Assembly (NCBI RefSeq): GCF_009760405.1
Contig: NZ_WRPP01000003.1
Span: forward strand, 987,140 to 1,051,139
Direction of reading: 5' to 3'
Length of the DNA: 64,000 bases
Source of the DNA: Nocardia terrae
Lineage (GTDB): Bacteria; Actinomycetota; Actinomycetes; Mycobacteriales; Mycobacteriaceae
Below, piece after piece: positions 8,875-17,266 of the stretch; within the stretch, counting starts at the first letter, position 1; every line of letters begins with the position of its first letter. A program made the position numbers and the translations under genes. A model generated the notes under the pieces. That model worked only from the letters and a program-made list of their open reading frames with translations, searched no databases and had not been told where the DNA came from.

Positions 8875-9471
8875 TCACAGCAGCCCGCCCTCCAGCACCC
8901 GGCCGGCCAGACCGATCACGACCGGGATGATCCCCAGGCACAGGAAGGCCGGCAGGAAGCACAGACCGAGCGGGCCGCCGATCAGCACACCGGCCCGCTC
9001 GGCGCACGCGGCGGCGGCGTCCTCGAGCTCACCCCGGCGGCGCTCCGCCAATTCCGCTACCGCCGTGGCCAATCCGGTCCCCGACCGCGCCGAGCGGCGA
9101 GCCGTGCGGGCCAGACCCACGACGGAGTCGTCGGTGGTCCCGGCGGCGGCTTGTTCCCACGCCGTGGCGGCATCCGCGCCCAGCGCCAGCAGATCCGACG
9201 CCCGGCGCAGGACCGAGGCCAGCGGCTCGGGCGCCTCGATCGCGACGGCCGCCGCGGCCGCGGCCGTGGGCAATCCGGCACGCAGACAGGCCGCGAGCAG
9301 GTCGAGGGCCGTGGCGACGCCGAGCGGATCCGCGGCGGTTCCGGCGGCGGACCGCGGTGGTTCGGCCCGACCCGAGTCGTGCAGCCGCCGCAGCCGACGC
9401 ACCGCGCCCACACGCCCGGGCAGCATCATCAGCGCGAGGGCGGCCAGCAGCGCGGCGATCGCAACGGTCAT
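8875..9471 (-). CDS. TadC-like type II secretion F-family membrane protein
   Basis: 198-residue inner-membrane platform protein (T2SSF domain) of the Tad pilus/secretion machine. It has an N-terminal hydrophobic segment (MTVAIAALLAALALMMLP), the cytoplasmic helical T2SSF part with GVATALDLLAACLRAGLP, and two C-terminal hydrophobic stretches (LCFLPAFLCLGIIPVVIGLAG). The ATG at 9471 overlaps the upstream tadB stop by ATGA, so the longer open frame (to 10476) is dismissed. Likely Rv3657c equivalent. Confidence 0.8.
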   Translation of the reverse strand: MTVAIAALLAALALMMLPGRVGAVRRLRRLHDSGRAEPPRSAAGTAADPLGVATALDLLAACLRAGLPTAAAAAAVAIEAPEPLASVLRRASDLLALGADAATAWEQAAAGTTDDSVVGLARTARRSARSGTGLATAVAELAERRRGELEDAAAACAERAGVLIGGPLGLCFLPAFLCLGIIPVVIGLAGRVLEGGLL

Positions 9472-10286
9472 CGCAACGCTCTGTCCGTAATGGCGTCGGC
9501 CCACAGCAGACCAGCACAGGTCAGAGCGGAACCCAGGGGCAGCAGCACAGTGCCGGCCGGAGACAGGAACAGCACACGCAGCGGCGACGCGCCCATCAGC
9601 TGGCCGAGACCGATACCCAGCAGGGGAAGCAGGGCCAGTACCGTCGCGGTGGCCCGAGCGCCCGCCAGGGCGGCCCGGGTGCGATCCCGGAAACGTTTGC
9701 GGCCGAGCAGGTCCAGGCGCGCGGCCGCCAGCAGCTCGGCCAGGGCGAGGCCGTGGCGCTCGGCCAGCTGCCAGGCCGCGGCCACACATGCGAACTCGCG
9801 GGCCACGGCCGTGCCCGGACGCCGCAAGCCCTCCGCACCCGAGCCGCCCAGCCGGCTGCGCGCGGCACTGACCGCGAAGGCCCGCGCCACCTCCCCCGCT
9901 GTTTCCGCGGCTGCCACCTGAGCCGCCGCGCTCGGATGCGCGCCCACCCGCAACTCCCCGATCACGGCGTCCAAACCGTCGAGCAGTTGCGCCGAGTCGG
10001 CGATCCGCAGCCGTGTCATCCGCGCCCGCCGGCGGCGGAACACGACGGTGGCGGTGACCAGCACCGCCGCGACCGAAACCCCCGGACCGGCCAGCAGCGC
10101 ACCAAAAATCATGGCCGGTGGCACGACTCGAATACCCCACCGGGAAAGCGTCTTTCGCGCATGACGGGTTCGGGCGAACAACCGCTCGAACCGGCGACGC
10201 CCGGCGGACGGAGGCGCCACGAGTACGGCCGAACCGACGCAGGCGAGGGCCGGGGCCAGCGACCCGATATCGGGTGACATCAGCAC
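9468..10286 (-). CDS. TadB-like type II secretion F-family membrane protein
   Basis: 272-residue partner of TadC in the platform of the Tad machine. Hydrophobic segments lie near residues 8-27 and 55-85 and in the last 60 residues. The central T2SSF helical part contains LRIADSAQLLDGLDAVIGELRVG and REFACVAAAWQLAERHGLALAELL. An alternative ATG is at 10280. A gap of 186 bases without an obvious gene separates it from tadA upstream, unlike the tight coupling downstream, so a second promoter here is possible. Position corresponds to Rv3658c. Confidence 0.8.
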   Translation of the reverse strand: MLMSPDIGSLAPALACVGSAVLVAPPSAGRRRFERLFARTRHARKTLSRWGIRVVPPAMIFGALLAGPGVSVAAVLVTATVVFRRRRARMTRLRIADSAQLLDGLDAVIGELRVGAHPSAAAQVAAAETAGEVARAFAVSAARSRLGGSGAEGLRRPGTAVAREFACVAAAWQLAERHGLALAELLAAARLDLLGRKRFRDRTRAALAGARATATVLALLPLLGIGLGQLMGASPLRVLFLSPAGTVLLPLGSALTCAGLLWADAITDRALR

Positions 10287-10472
10287 CCCTCGCTCGGCAA
10301 CTGCCCCGAATCATCCTCGGCACCAGCGTGATCGATCGAGTCACAGTCGAGACACCCACGCCGCCGAACCAGCCGGAGCCCCGAGAATCGCGAGCCGCGG
10401 ATTCCGAAGGGACTGCAACACAGCGAGTTTCCACTGACACAGTTGGGCTGGAGCCGACCGGCTTCGCCCTCA

Positions 10473-11669
10473 TCACTCGCGGGAATCATCCGGAAGCCTT
10501 TCCTCGAGAAGGTCTTTCAAACCGCTGGCCGCCGGGGCGGGCCGGGCGTCGGCGGTCCATGCGGGCGTGATGCGGACGCGGCCGTCGACCGGTTCGACCA
10601 GGCCGATCTCACGCAGGGCGCGACGGCCGTCGGGGCGGCGGTGGACATGCAGGATGACCTGGATGGCCGCCGCCAACTGACTGTGCAGCGCCGCCGCGGA
10701 CATGCCGCCCAGAGCCGCGAGGGCCTCCAGGCGCGCCGGAACCTCACCGGGAGAGTTCGCGTGCACCGTGCCCGCCCCACCGTCGTGCCCGGTGTTCAAG
10801 GCTGTCAGCAGATCCACGACCTCCGCGCCCCGAACCTCGCCCACCACAATGCGATCCGGACGCATGCGCAGGGCCTGGCGGACCAGATCACGCACGGTGA
10901 CCCGGCCCGCTCCCTCGACATTGGCGGGGCGCGCGACCAGACGGACCACGTGCGGATGCGGCGGCGCGAGTTCGGCGGCGTCCTCGACGCAGATGATGCG
11001 CTCGGCCGGGTCGACCTTCGCCAGCAGACCCGACAGCAACGTGGTCTTGCCCGCCCCGGTGCCACCCACCACCAGGAAGGCGAGCCGGGCTCGAACAATC
11101 CGCTCCAACAGGGCCTTCGCATCCGGCGGCACCGCCCCGGCCGCAGCGAGCGCGTCCAGCCCCTGGGTGGCGGGCCGAAGCACCCGCAGCGAGAGGCAGG
11201 TGCCGCCGTGCGCGATGGGCGACAGCACGGCATGCAGCCGCACGCCGAAGGAATCGCCCTGCGCCGCTTCGGTTCCCGCCAGTCGTCCGTCCACCCAGGG
11301 CTGCGCGTCGTCGAGCCGGCGGCCCGCGGCCAGGGCCAGCCGTTGCGCCAGCCGGCGCACCGCCGCTTCGTCCGGGAACCGCACCGAGGTCCGCCGCAAC
11401 CCCCGGCCCCGATCCACCCACACCGAATCCGGCCCGGTGACGAGTACGTCGGCCACGTCGGGATCGTGCAGCAGCGGCTCCAGCACCCCGGCCCCGGTCA
11501 TCTCGGTCTGCAGCAATCGCAAGGCGCGCAACAGATCCGTGTCCGCGAGGACCCCGCCCGCCTCGGTGCGGAGGGCGGCCGCCACCCGCGCCGGATCCGG
11601 ATAGGCAGTGCCGTCCGCCAATCGCTCCCGCACACGTTCCAGCAGTTCCGCCGTCACCAGCTCACTCAT
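10473..11669 (-). CDS. tadA: TadA/CpaF-type secretion ATPase
   Basis: 398-residue hexameric ATPase that powers the Tad/Flp pilus or secretion machine. It shows the N-terminal domain, Walker A VVGGTGAGKTTLL at about 217-229, the Asp box region ICVEDAAEL, and the Walker B/His box region RIVVGEVRGAEVVDLLTALNTGH and GTVHANSP, all typical of the VirB11/TadA family. It belongs to the helicase/secretion neighbourhood subfamily (Rv3659c). It lies downstream of ssd with a 147-base gap. Confidence 0.9.
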   Translation of the reverse strand: MSELVTAELLERVRERLADGTAYPDPARVAAALRTEAGGVLADTDLLRALRLLQTEMTGAGVLEPLLHDPDVADVLVTGPDSVWVDRGRGLRRTSVRFPDEAAVRRLAQRLALAAGRRLDDAQPWVDGRLAGTEAAQGDSFGVRLHAVLSPIAHGGTCLSLRVLRPATQGLDALAAAGAVPPDAKALLERIVRARLAFLVVGGTGAGKTTLLSGLLAKVDPAERIICVEDAAELAPPHPHVVRLVARPANVEGAGRVTVRDLVRQALRMRPDRIVVGEVRGAEVVDLLTALNTGHDGGAGTVHANSPGEVPARLEALAALGGMSAAALHSQLAAAIQVILHVHRRPDGRRALREIGLVEPVDGRVRITPAWTADARPAPAASGLKDLLEERLPDDSRE

Positions 11670-11816
11670 CGCGGACCTGCGCCCCGACGACGAACCACCG
11701 GGACACGCCGCCGGAGCTGATCCGGCAATATCCCCGCCGCAGCTCGGCCCAACGCGATCTCCTCGTCCCTGGCCACACCCCGACCCGAATCGGGGGACCC
11801 GGCCGGTGCGCGGCGC

Positions 11817-13133
11817 TCACGACCGCGCTCCGGCGGACTGCGGCACCGCGGGGGTGCAGGACTCGCTCCGCGAGCGGGCTATCCGCCACCAGGAGGGCCC
11901 TGGCCCGACGGATGCCCCGGCGTGCCGCGCGCCCTCGGAAAACAGTGCGGTCAGGCAGGTTTCGGCGGCGGTGCGCAGGGGGCCGCGGCGGCGCACCGTG
12001 AGCCCGCCGCGTTCCAGCCGCTCGGTGAGCCCGGGCTGCGAGGGAACAGCCGTCAGCAGTGGTACTTCGAGAGACTGCGCGATGTCCGAGGGCGCGAGCC
12101 CGCCCGGGGCCGGACCGCGCACGACCGAGCACACATTCGGATTCCGGGCACGGAGATAGGCTGCGGCCGATTTCGCGGCCGCTATCGATCGCAGCCGGGC
12201 CTGAGCGACCAGCACCACCAGGTCGGCGATATCGAGCACCTGCTCGGTGTAAGGCCCGTGATCACTGGAGAGATCGACGACCACCAGATCCCCCGCGGCC
12301 CGGCCGCCCTCGATCACGGCACGAACCGCGGCGGGCGCGAGTGCGGTTGCGGTACCCCCGGATTCGAACGCGGATGCCGGAGCACCCCGCTCGATCAGGC
12401 AATCGACGGACTCACAGCTGCCCGGGTCGGTCGACGGCCCAACGGGTTCCACGGCCGCCGGGCCCGTCGAGCCGAGTTCGGTTGCGGTGACCGCCCTTCC
12501 GCAAGCGAGAACGGCCAGGCCCGAGACGGCGGGGAGGGCGGCGTGCAGAGCGGGCGCGGCGATCCGGCCGTGTTCGATGGTGAGGTCCGGCCAGCGCAGC
12601 CCCGGGACGCTCTCGAGTCCGAGCAGCAGGTCCAGACCGCCGCCGTACGGGGCGCAGTCGACCAGCAGGGTGCGGTCGCGGAAACGGCTTGCGGCCGTGA
12701 GGCCTACGGCCGCGGCGAGGACGGAGGCGCCCGCACCCGCGCCCGCACCTGCCACCGCGAGGACCGCGCCGTCGCCGGGGCGGCGGCCGTCGTGGGCGGC
12801 GAAGGCGGCGATGAGGGAGTCGGCGCCGGCCGGGAGTTCCAGCACCGGTTCGGCGCCGACGGCCGTTGCGGTCTGCCAGTCGAGCAAACTCGGCTCGCCG
12901 AGTGTCACCAGGAGAATTCCGGCGCGTCGGGGGTACCCGGCGGATGCGCAGCTAAGCGCGGCCGCCGTATCGACGATGATCACCGACGCGGCCGTCCAGG
13001 CGGGCCGGCCCGGGGGCGGCACCCGTTCGTCGAGCGGACGGTCGGCCGCGGCGGCGATGCGGCGGATCTCTTCGCGCAAACGGGGATCGGCGACCAGTGA
13101 CAGGGCCGGCGGTGTGGCGGCATCGGAGTTCAT
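11817..13133 (-). CDS. ssd: Septum-site-determining / CpaE-like protein
   Basis: 438-residue CpaE/MinD-related P-loop protein, probably localising the Tad machine or influencing septum placement as described for mycobacterial Ssd (Rv3660c). The ATG at 13133 begins MNSDAATPPALSLV. An N-terminal receiver-like domain (VIIVDTAAALSCAS) is followed by a degenerate P-loop, AVAGAGAGAGASVLAAAVGL, in place of the deviant Walker A (KGGxGKT), so the signature lysines are missing. The later LVVVDLSSD resembles the MinD switch region. The frame extends upstream to 13718 but overlaps the 6C RNA and is not used. First gene of the minus-strand Tad operon. Confidence 0.82.
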   Translation of the reverse strand: MNSDAATPPALSLVADPRLREEIRRIAAAADRPLDERVPPPGRPAWTAASVIIVDTAAALSCASAGYPRRAGILLVTLGEPSLLDWQTATAVGAEPVLELPAGADSLIAAFAAHDGRRPGDGAVLAVAGAGAGAGASVLAAAVGLTAASRFRDRTLLVDCAPYGGGLDLLLGLESVPGLRWPDLTIEHGRIAAPALHAALPAVSGLAVLACGRAVTATELGSTGPAAVEPVGPSTDPGSCESVDCLIERGAPASAFESGGTATALAPAAVRAVIEGGRAAGDLVVVDLSSDHGPYTEQVLDIADLVVLVAQARLRSIAAAKSAAAYLRARNPNVCSVVRGPAPGGLAPSDIAQSLEVPLLTAVPSQPGLTERLERGGLTVRRRGPLRTAAETCLTALFSEGARHAGASVGPGPSWWRIARSRSESCTPAVPQSAGARS

Positions 13134-13249
13134 GCTGGTCAGCGTCGCCCGATCGGCCCACCCTCCGAAAGCGGCCGCACGGCGAGTGTGGATAACACGC
13201 GGCCTGTGCAGAACTCTGCCGATACGAATGGAATCCGAACTGTCCGGAA

Positions 13250-13345
13250 ATAGAGGACGGCCCCAGCCGGGGGGGGAGGAGGCTGGGGCCGTCGGGTTCA
13301 GCCCCGGGGGGTCGGGCTGAACGCGCCTGGACCATGTCCAGGTAA
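13250..13345 (-). ncRNA. 6C small RNA (B11 homologue)
   Basis: On the minus strand three hairpins follow one another: CCTGGAC/GTCCAGG (13326-13342), GTTCAGCCC/GGGCTGAAC (stem arms 13296-13322) with loop GACCCCCCG, and a perfect 13-bp stem GACGGCCCCAGCC/GGCTGGGGCCGTC (13256-13293) with a loop containing eight C. Two stems with runs of six or more C in the loops define the actinobacterial 6C RNA. In M. tuberculosis the 6C RNA B11 lies between Rv3660c and Rv3661, the same place. The promoter is probably TAGTAT at 13351-13356 with TTGCAA at 13376-13381. The last stem plus CTCTATTTCC would terminate it. Ends are estimates. Confidence 0.85.
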
Positions 13346-13457
13346 CTGCGATACTACACCCAAGCCCCGGCCGGATTGCAAGTCCGCCCGGCGAGTCTTT
13401 TTCCCGCCCCAGCGGCCCGGCTTCCGGCTGGCTAACCCGGACATTCCTGCCGCGGAA

Positions 13458-14372
13458 GTGACCACTGCCACCCGAGCCCGGACGCCGCATGAAAAGAGCA
13501 GGTACGTCACGAGACCCGCCCGCGACGCCCAGGATGCCCACGGCGAGCCGCCGAACCATATCCTGGACCACGTGACAGCCGAACGCGGACGAGTCGCCGC
13601 CTTCTTCGATCTCGACAAGACGGTGATCGCCCGGTCGAGTGCCTTCGTGTTCTCCAAGCCGTTCCTGGATCAGGGCCTGCTCAGCCGCCGTGCCGTGCTG
13701 GAGAGCAGTTACGCGCACTTCCTGTTCCTCTTATCGGGCGCCGACCACGATCAGATGGAACGCATGCGCGAGCACCTCACCAAGATGTGCGCGGGCTGGG
13801 ACGTGGATCAGGTGCGCTCGATCGTCGCCGAGACCCTGCACGACATCGTGGATCCGCTCATCTACGCCGAAGCCGCGGATCTCATTGCGGACCACCGGAT
13901 TCGAGGACACGATGTGATCATCGTGTCGGCCTCGGGCGAGGAGATGGTCGCGCCGATCGCCGCGGCGCTGGGCGCGGATCACTTCGCCGCCACCCGCATG
14001 GTCATCGAAAACGGCAAGTACGCGGGCGAAGTCGAGTTCTACTGTTACGGCAAGGGCAAGGTCGAGGCAATCGAAAAGCTTGCGGCCCAATACGATTACG
14101 ATCTCAGCCGCTGCTACGCCTACTCCGATTCGGTCACCGATCTGCCGATGCTCGAGGTGGTCGGCCATCCGACGGCGGTGAACCCGGACCGCGGCCTGCG
14201 GCGCGAGGCCGCCGCCCGCGGCTGGCCCGTGCTCACCTTCTCGAATCCGGTGTCGCTGTGGGCCCGGATCCCGGCTCCGACGACCACCACGGTGGCTGCG
14301 ACCGCCGCGGTCGGCCTGGGCGCGCTGGCCGCCGGAGCGCTCACCTATCGGCTGCTGCGCCGGCGCGGCTGA
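13458..14372 (+). CDS. HAD-superfamily phosphatase, SerB-like (Rv3661 type)
   Basis: 304 residues if read from the GTG at 13458; a second GTG at 13572 would give 266 and loses only a low-complexity N-terminal extension. Neither start has a strong ribosome site. HAD motifs are clear: motif I AAFFDLDKTVIA, motif II VIIVSASGEEM, motif III lysine in the YCYGKGKVEAI region, and motif IV CYAYSDSVTDLPML. The C-terminus carries a hydrophobic segment (TTTVAATAAVGLGALAAGALTYRLL) that could anchor it in the membrane. Members of this HAD-IB group are phosphoserine-phosphatase-like or lyso-phospholipid-linked; the substrate is not known. It is flanked by two small RNAs. Confidence 0.85.
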   Translation: MTTATRARTPHEKSRYVTRPARDAQDAHGEPPNHILDHVTAERGRVAAFFDLDKTVIARSSAFVFSKPFLDQGLLSRRAVLESSYAHFLFLLSGADHDQMERMREHLTKMCAGWDVDQVRSIVAETLHDIVDPLIYAEAADLIADHRIRGHDVIIVSASGEEMVAPIAAALGADHFAATRMVIENGKYAGEVEFYCYGKGKVEAIEKLAAQYDYDLSRCYAYSDSVTDLPMLEVVGHPTAVNPDRGLRREAAARGWPVLTFSNPVSLWARIPAPTTTTVAATAAVGLGALAAGALTYRLLRRRG

Positions 14373-14455
14373 AGCCCGGCCGTCGGAGAACAAAACCGAA
14401 ACGCCCGGACGCAAAACTGCCGAACACGCCGAGTAATGGAATGTTTCCCCAGGTC

Positions 14456-14485
14456 TTGATGTGACGGCGGTCACGGGGTAACAAT
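14456..14485 (+). promoter_or_regulatory. Promoter of the Ms1-like RNA with embedded Crp-like palindrome
   Basis: TTGATG (14456-14461), a 17-base spacer and TAACAA(T) (14479-14485) form a good sigma-70/SigA-type promoter. The spacer holds TGTGACGGCGGTCACG (14460-14475), which fits the Crp/GlxR consensus TGTGA-N6-TCACA in nine of ten defined positions. A bound regulator here would sit between the -35 and -10 elements and most likely repress. The element assignment is my reading; binding is inferred. Confidence 0.65.
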
Positions 14486-14489
14486 GGAG

Positions 14490-14795
14490 GCACGGAAGGA
14501 CGGAAGGCCAAGATCGGATCGGAAGAGAAGGTTCGACCTCCCATCCCACCCTTCCCAGCACGGACACCAGGCACCCACGCGGAGCACGCCGCGACAAGGG
14601 CACGAGTAGTTGTGGGCCTGCGTTATCCGGGATTTCGACGGCGAGGGCCTCGCATCAACGCGGGGATGAACCACCGGATCCTGGAGAGCTCGCCGAGGCC
14701 GAGAAGACACAACCCGAGAAGCACGCTTGGTAACCGGGTAGTCCGTGCTAGCGGGCGGTGAGGTCGCAAATCGCGACAACGCCGCCCGCTCTGAT
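14490..14795 (+). ncRNA. Ms1 / MTS2823-like small RNA that binds RNA polymerase core
   Basis: The 435-base space between the HAD phosphatase and the convergent Rv3662c-type gene has no ORF of merit but has a strong promoter (see 14456-14485). About 300 bases later it has a long hairpin, AGCGGGCGG (14750-14758) pairing with CCGCCCGCT (14782-14790), with an inner GTCGC/GCGAC stem. In mycobacteria the roughly 300-nt RNA MTS2823, homologous to Ms1 (which binds RNA polymerase lacking sigma factor and accumulates in stationary phase), lies between Rv3661 and Rv3662c. Place, strand and length agree. The transcript ends are estimates and sequence homology was not tested. Confidence 0.75.
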
Positions 14796-14807
14796 GTTCA
14801 GGGGGAG

Positions 14808-15554
14808 TTACCCCGAGGCCGAGTCAGCGATCGAACGAGCCTCTCGCGCACCATCTTCCAGCGCGCCGCAGGTGAAGATCACCCAGCCGCCCACGCCTTC
14901 CGGGGTGCCCATGCCGAAAGCGGCCGCGGCGTCGAGGTAGGTCTGGCGGCGACGCAGCCAGAAGACCTCGGGGACGCCGAGGCTGTGCGGGTCGAGACCG
15001 CTGGACACCGCGACCAGGCGGGAGGCGGCGCGGGCGACGATGCCGTCGGCGGTGCCGAAGGGACGCAGGGTGAGCAGTTCGCCGTGCACGATGGCGGCGA
15101 TCACCGGGGCGGGGGCCTTTGTGGTGGTGATGGTTTGGGCCAGCAGGTCCAGGCGCTCGGCGACGCCGGGGACATCGCGGGGGCGGCCGAGTTGCTGTTC
15201 GTCCTCGACCATGTCGGCCGCCGCCAAGAGGTGTAGACGGGCCAGGGCCTGCAGCGGGGCGCGCTGCCACACGCCGACCAGGTTCGTCAGGGCTTCGGCG
15301 TCGAGGGCCTGGCCGACCCGCAGGGAGCCGGCCAGGATCGGGTCCTCGACGCGACCGTCGGCGGGCAGGTCGATGGTGCCGCCCTCGATGGCCGCCGAGG
15401 ACCGCGCCGCACGGACGGCGGCCTCGGCGGCGGTGGTGGGCCAGCCACGGCGGTTGGCCCGGTGGCGGTGCACCTCGGCGAGGGCGTCGCGGGCCTTGTC
15501 GGCGGCATCGCGGACACCGGGCAGGTCGACGAGGGGCTGCAGCGGGTCGGTCAC
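14808..15554 (-). CDS. Fic-fold protein with degenerate active site (Rv3662c type)
   Basis: 248-residue protein from GTG at 15554 (VTDPLQPLVDLPG). It resembles Fic/DOC proteins at two places: an RSSAAIEGGT segment, like the SSAIEG stretch near the N-terminus of Fic proteins, and LRPFGTADGIVAR. The second aligns with the catalytic HPFxxGNGRxxR, but the His is Arg, the Asn is Asp and the first Arg is Ile. AMP transfer therefore looks impossible. It is the last gene of the dpp run, 20 bases after dppD. In databases such genes are often called oxidoreductases without evidence. Function unknown. Confidence 0.65.
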   Translation of the reverse strand: MTDPLQPLVDLPGVRDAADKARDALAEVHRHRANRRGWPTTAAEAAVRAARSSAAIEGGTIDLPADGRVEDPILAGSLRVGQALDAEALTNLVGVWQRAPLQALARLHLLAAADMVEDEQQLGRPRDVPGVAERLDLLAQTITTTKAPAPVIAAIVHGELLTLRPFGTADGIVARAASRLVAVSSGLDPHSLGVPEVFWLRRRQTYLDAAAAFGMGTPEGVGGWVIFTCGALEDGAREARSIADSASG

Positions 15555-15573
15555 GAGGTACGAGGCTAGCGGG

Positions 15574-17262
15574 TCACCCCGCGAGGAGATCGCGGCCGGG
15601 GATGGCGTCGAGCAGGCGCCGGGTGTAGTCGGATTGCGGGTTGTCGAAGACCTCGGTGGTGGAGGCGGCCTCGACGACCTTGCCCTGGCACATGACCAGG
15701 ACGTCGTCGGCGATCTGCCGGACCACGGCGAGGTCGTGGGTGATGAACAGATACGTGAGGCCCAGTTCGGCCTGCAGTTCGTTGAGCAGCTGCAGGATCT
15801 GTGCCTGGACCAGAACGTCGAGGGCCGAGACGGCCTCGTCGCACACCACCACCTCCGGCGACAGCGCCAGGGCGCGCGCGACGGCGACGCGCTGGCGTTG
15901 GCCGCCGGAGAGCTCATTGGGATAGCGGCGCATGACCGAGGCCGGCAAGGAGACCTTGTCGAGGAGGTCCCGGACGGTGGCCTCCCGCTCCTTCGGGGTG
16001 CCGATGCGGTGGGTGCGCAGGGGCTCCTCGATGGTGCGGTAGATGGAGTACATCGGGTCCAGGGAGCCGTAGGGGTCCTGGAAGACCGGCTGTACTCGAC
16101 GGCGGAACGCGAACGCGCCCTTGGCATCCAGTGTCGCCACCTGGCGGCCGTCGAAGGTGACGCGGCCGGAGGTGGGCGGCAGCAGGCCCAGGACCATTTG
16201 CGCCACGGTCGATTTCCCGGAGCCCGATTCGCCGACGATGGCGGTGGTGGTCCCGCGCCGGAGGGTGAACGAGACATCGTCCACGGCAACGAGTTCGGTG
16301 GATTTCCAGGGCGCGTTGCCGCGGATGCGGAACACCTTGGTGAGCTTGTCGACGACCAGCACATCGTCGGGGGCGCTGGCGAATTCGGCATTGGTCTCCG
16401 CCAGTTGCCCGGCGACCTGGACGGCCTGCTCGCGCACCTCGGCCCGCTTGCGCATCGAGGACAATCGCTGGGAGGCCAGCGAGGGCGCGGAGTTCACCAG
16501 TCTCTTGGTGTACAGGTGCTGCGGTTCGCGCAGGATCTGCAGCGCCGGACCGGATTCCACGACCCGGCCCCGGTACATGACCACCAGGTGCTCGGCCCGT
16601 TCGGCGGCCAGGCCCAGGTCATGGGTGATGAGCAGGACAGCGGTGCCGAGCTCGTTGGTGAGTCCCTCGAGGTGGTCGAGGATCTGCCGTTGCACGGTGA
16701 CGTCGAGCGCGGAGGTCGGCTCGTCGGCGATGAGCAGCTGGGGCCGGCAGGACAGGCCCATGGCGATGAGGGCGCGCTGGCGCATACCGCCGGAGAACTC
16801 GTGCGGGTACTGGTTGACCCGCCGCTCGGCGTCGGGCATGCCCGCCTCGCTGAGCAGTTCCACGGCACGCTGTCGCGCGGCCTTGCCCTTGGCGATCCCG
16901 TTGGCCTCCAGGGTTTCCCGAATCTGGAATCCGACCTTCCACACCGGATTCAGGTTCGACATCGGGTCCTGTGGCACGAAGCCGATACCTTTGCCGCGCA
17001 CCTTGACGATCTCGTGCTTGGACGCCTTGGCCAGGTCCTTGCCGCCGAAAGCTATCGATCCGGAGGTGATCTGGCCGGTGCCGGGCAGCAGATCGATGAT
17101 GGCGTGCGCGGTCGTCGACTTGCCGGAACCGGATTCGCCGACGATGGCGACGGTCTGTCCGGGGTACACCGTCAGATTCACCCCGCGCACCGCCGGGATC
17201 TTCTTGCCCTCGGAGGTGAAGCAGACGTTCAGGTCGCGGACGTCGAGCAGTGGTTCGGTCAT
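15574..17262 (-). CDS. dppD: Peptide ABC transporter, fused ATP-binding protein DppD
   Basis: 562-residue double ATPase that drives peptide uptake through DppB/DppC. There are two complete ABC domains: the first with VGESGSGKSTTA (about 38-49) and FSGGMRQRALIAMGL; the second with VGESGSGKSTVAQ and LSGGQRQRVAVARAL. Each carries a Walker B (LLIADEPTSALDV; VVVCDEAVSALDV) and a switch His (LITHDLG; FITHDLAV). The second Walker B has DEA instead of DEP. The ATG at 17262 follows dppC by four bases. Equivalent to Rv3663c. Confidence 0.92.
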   Translation of the reverse strand: MTEPLLDVRDLNVCFTSEGKKIPAVRGVNLTVYPGQTVAIVGESGSGKSTTAHAIIDLLPGTGQITSGSIAFGGKDLAKASKHEIVKVRGKGIGFVPQDPMSNLNPVWKVGFQIRETLEANGIAKGKAARQRAVELLSEAGMPDAERRVNQYPHEFSGGMRQRALIAMGLSCRPQLLIADEPTSALDVTVQRQILDHLEGLTNELGTAVLLITHDLGLAAERAEHLVVMYRGRVVESGPALQILREPQHLYTKRLVNSAPSLASQRLSSMRKRAEVREQAVQVAGQLAETNAEFASAPDDVLVVDKLTKVFRIRGNAPWKSTELVAVDDVSFTLRRGTTTAIVGESGSGKSTVAQMVLGLLPPTSGRVTFDGRQVATLDAKGAFAFRRRVQPVFQDPYGSLDPMYSIYRTIEEPLRTHRIGTPKEREATVRDLLDKVSLPASVMRRYPNELSGGQRQRVAVARALALSPEVVVCDEAVSALDVLVQAQILQLLNELQAELGLTYLFITHDLAVVRQIADDVLVMCQGKVVEAASTTEVFDNPQSDYTRRLLDAIPGRDLLAG

Positions 17263-17266
17263 GTCC

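Noticed and set aside
8875..10476. 533-codon tadC reading frame
   Set aside because: The upstream 335 codons overlap tadB in another frame; the ATGA overlap at 9471 gives the natural start.
13378..13402. Plus-strand terminator-like stem with TTTTT near 13397
   Set aside because: It looked like the end of a plus-strand RNA from 13255, but C-rich loops and the promoter on the minus strand fit 6C RNA; the TTTTT is more likely upstream sequence of the 6C promoter.
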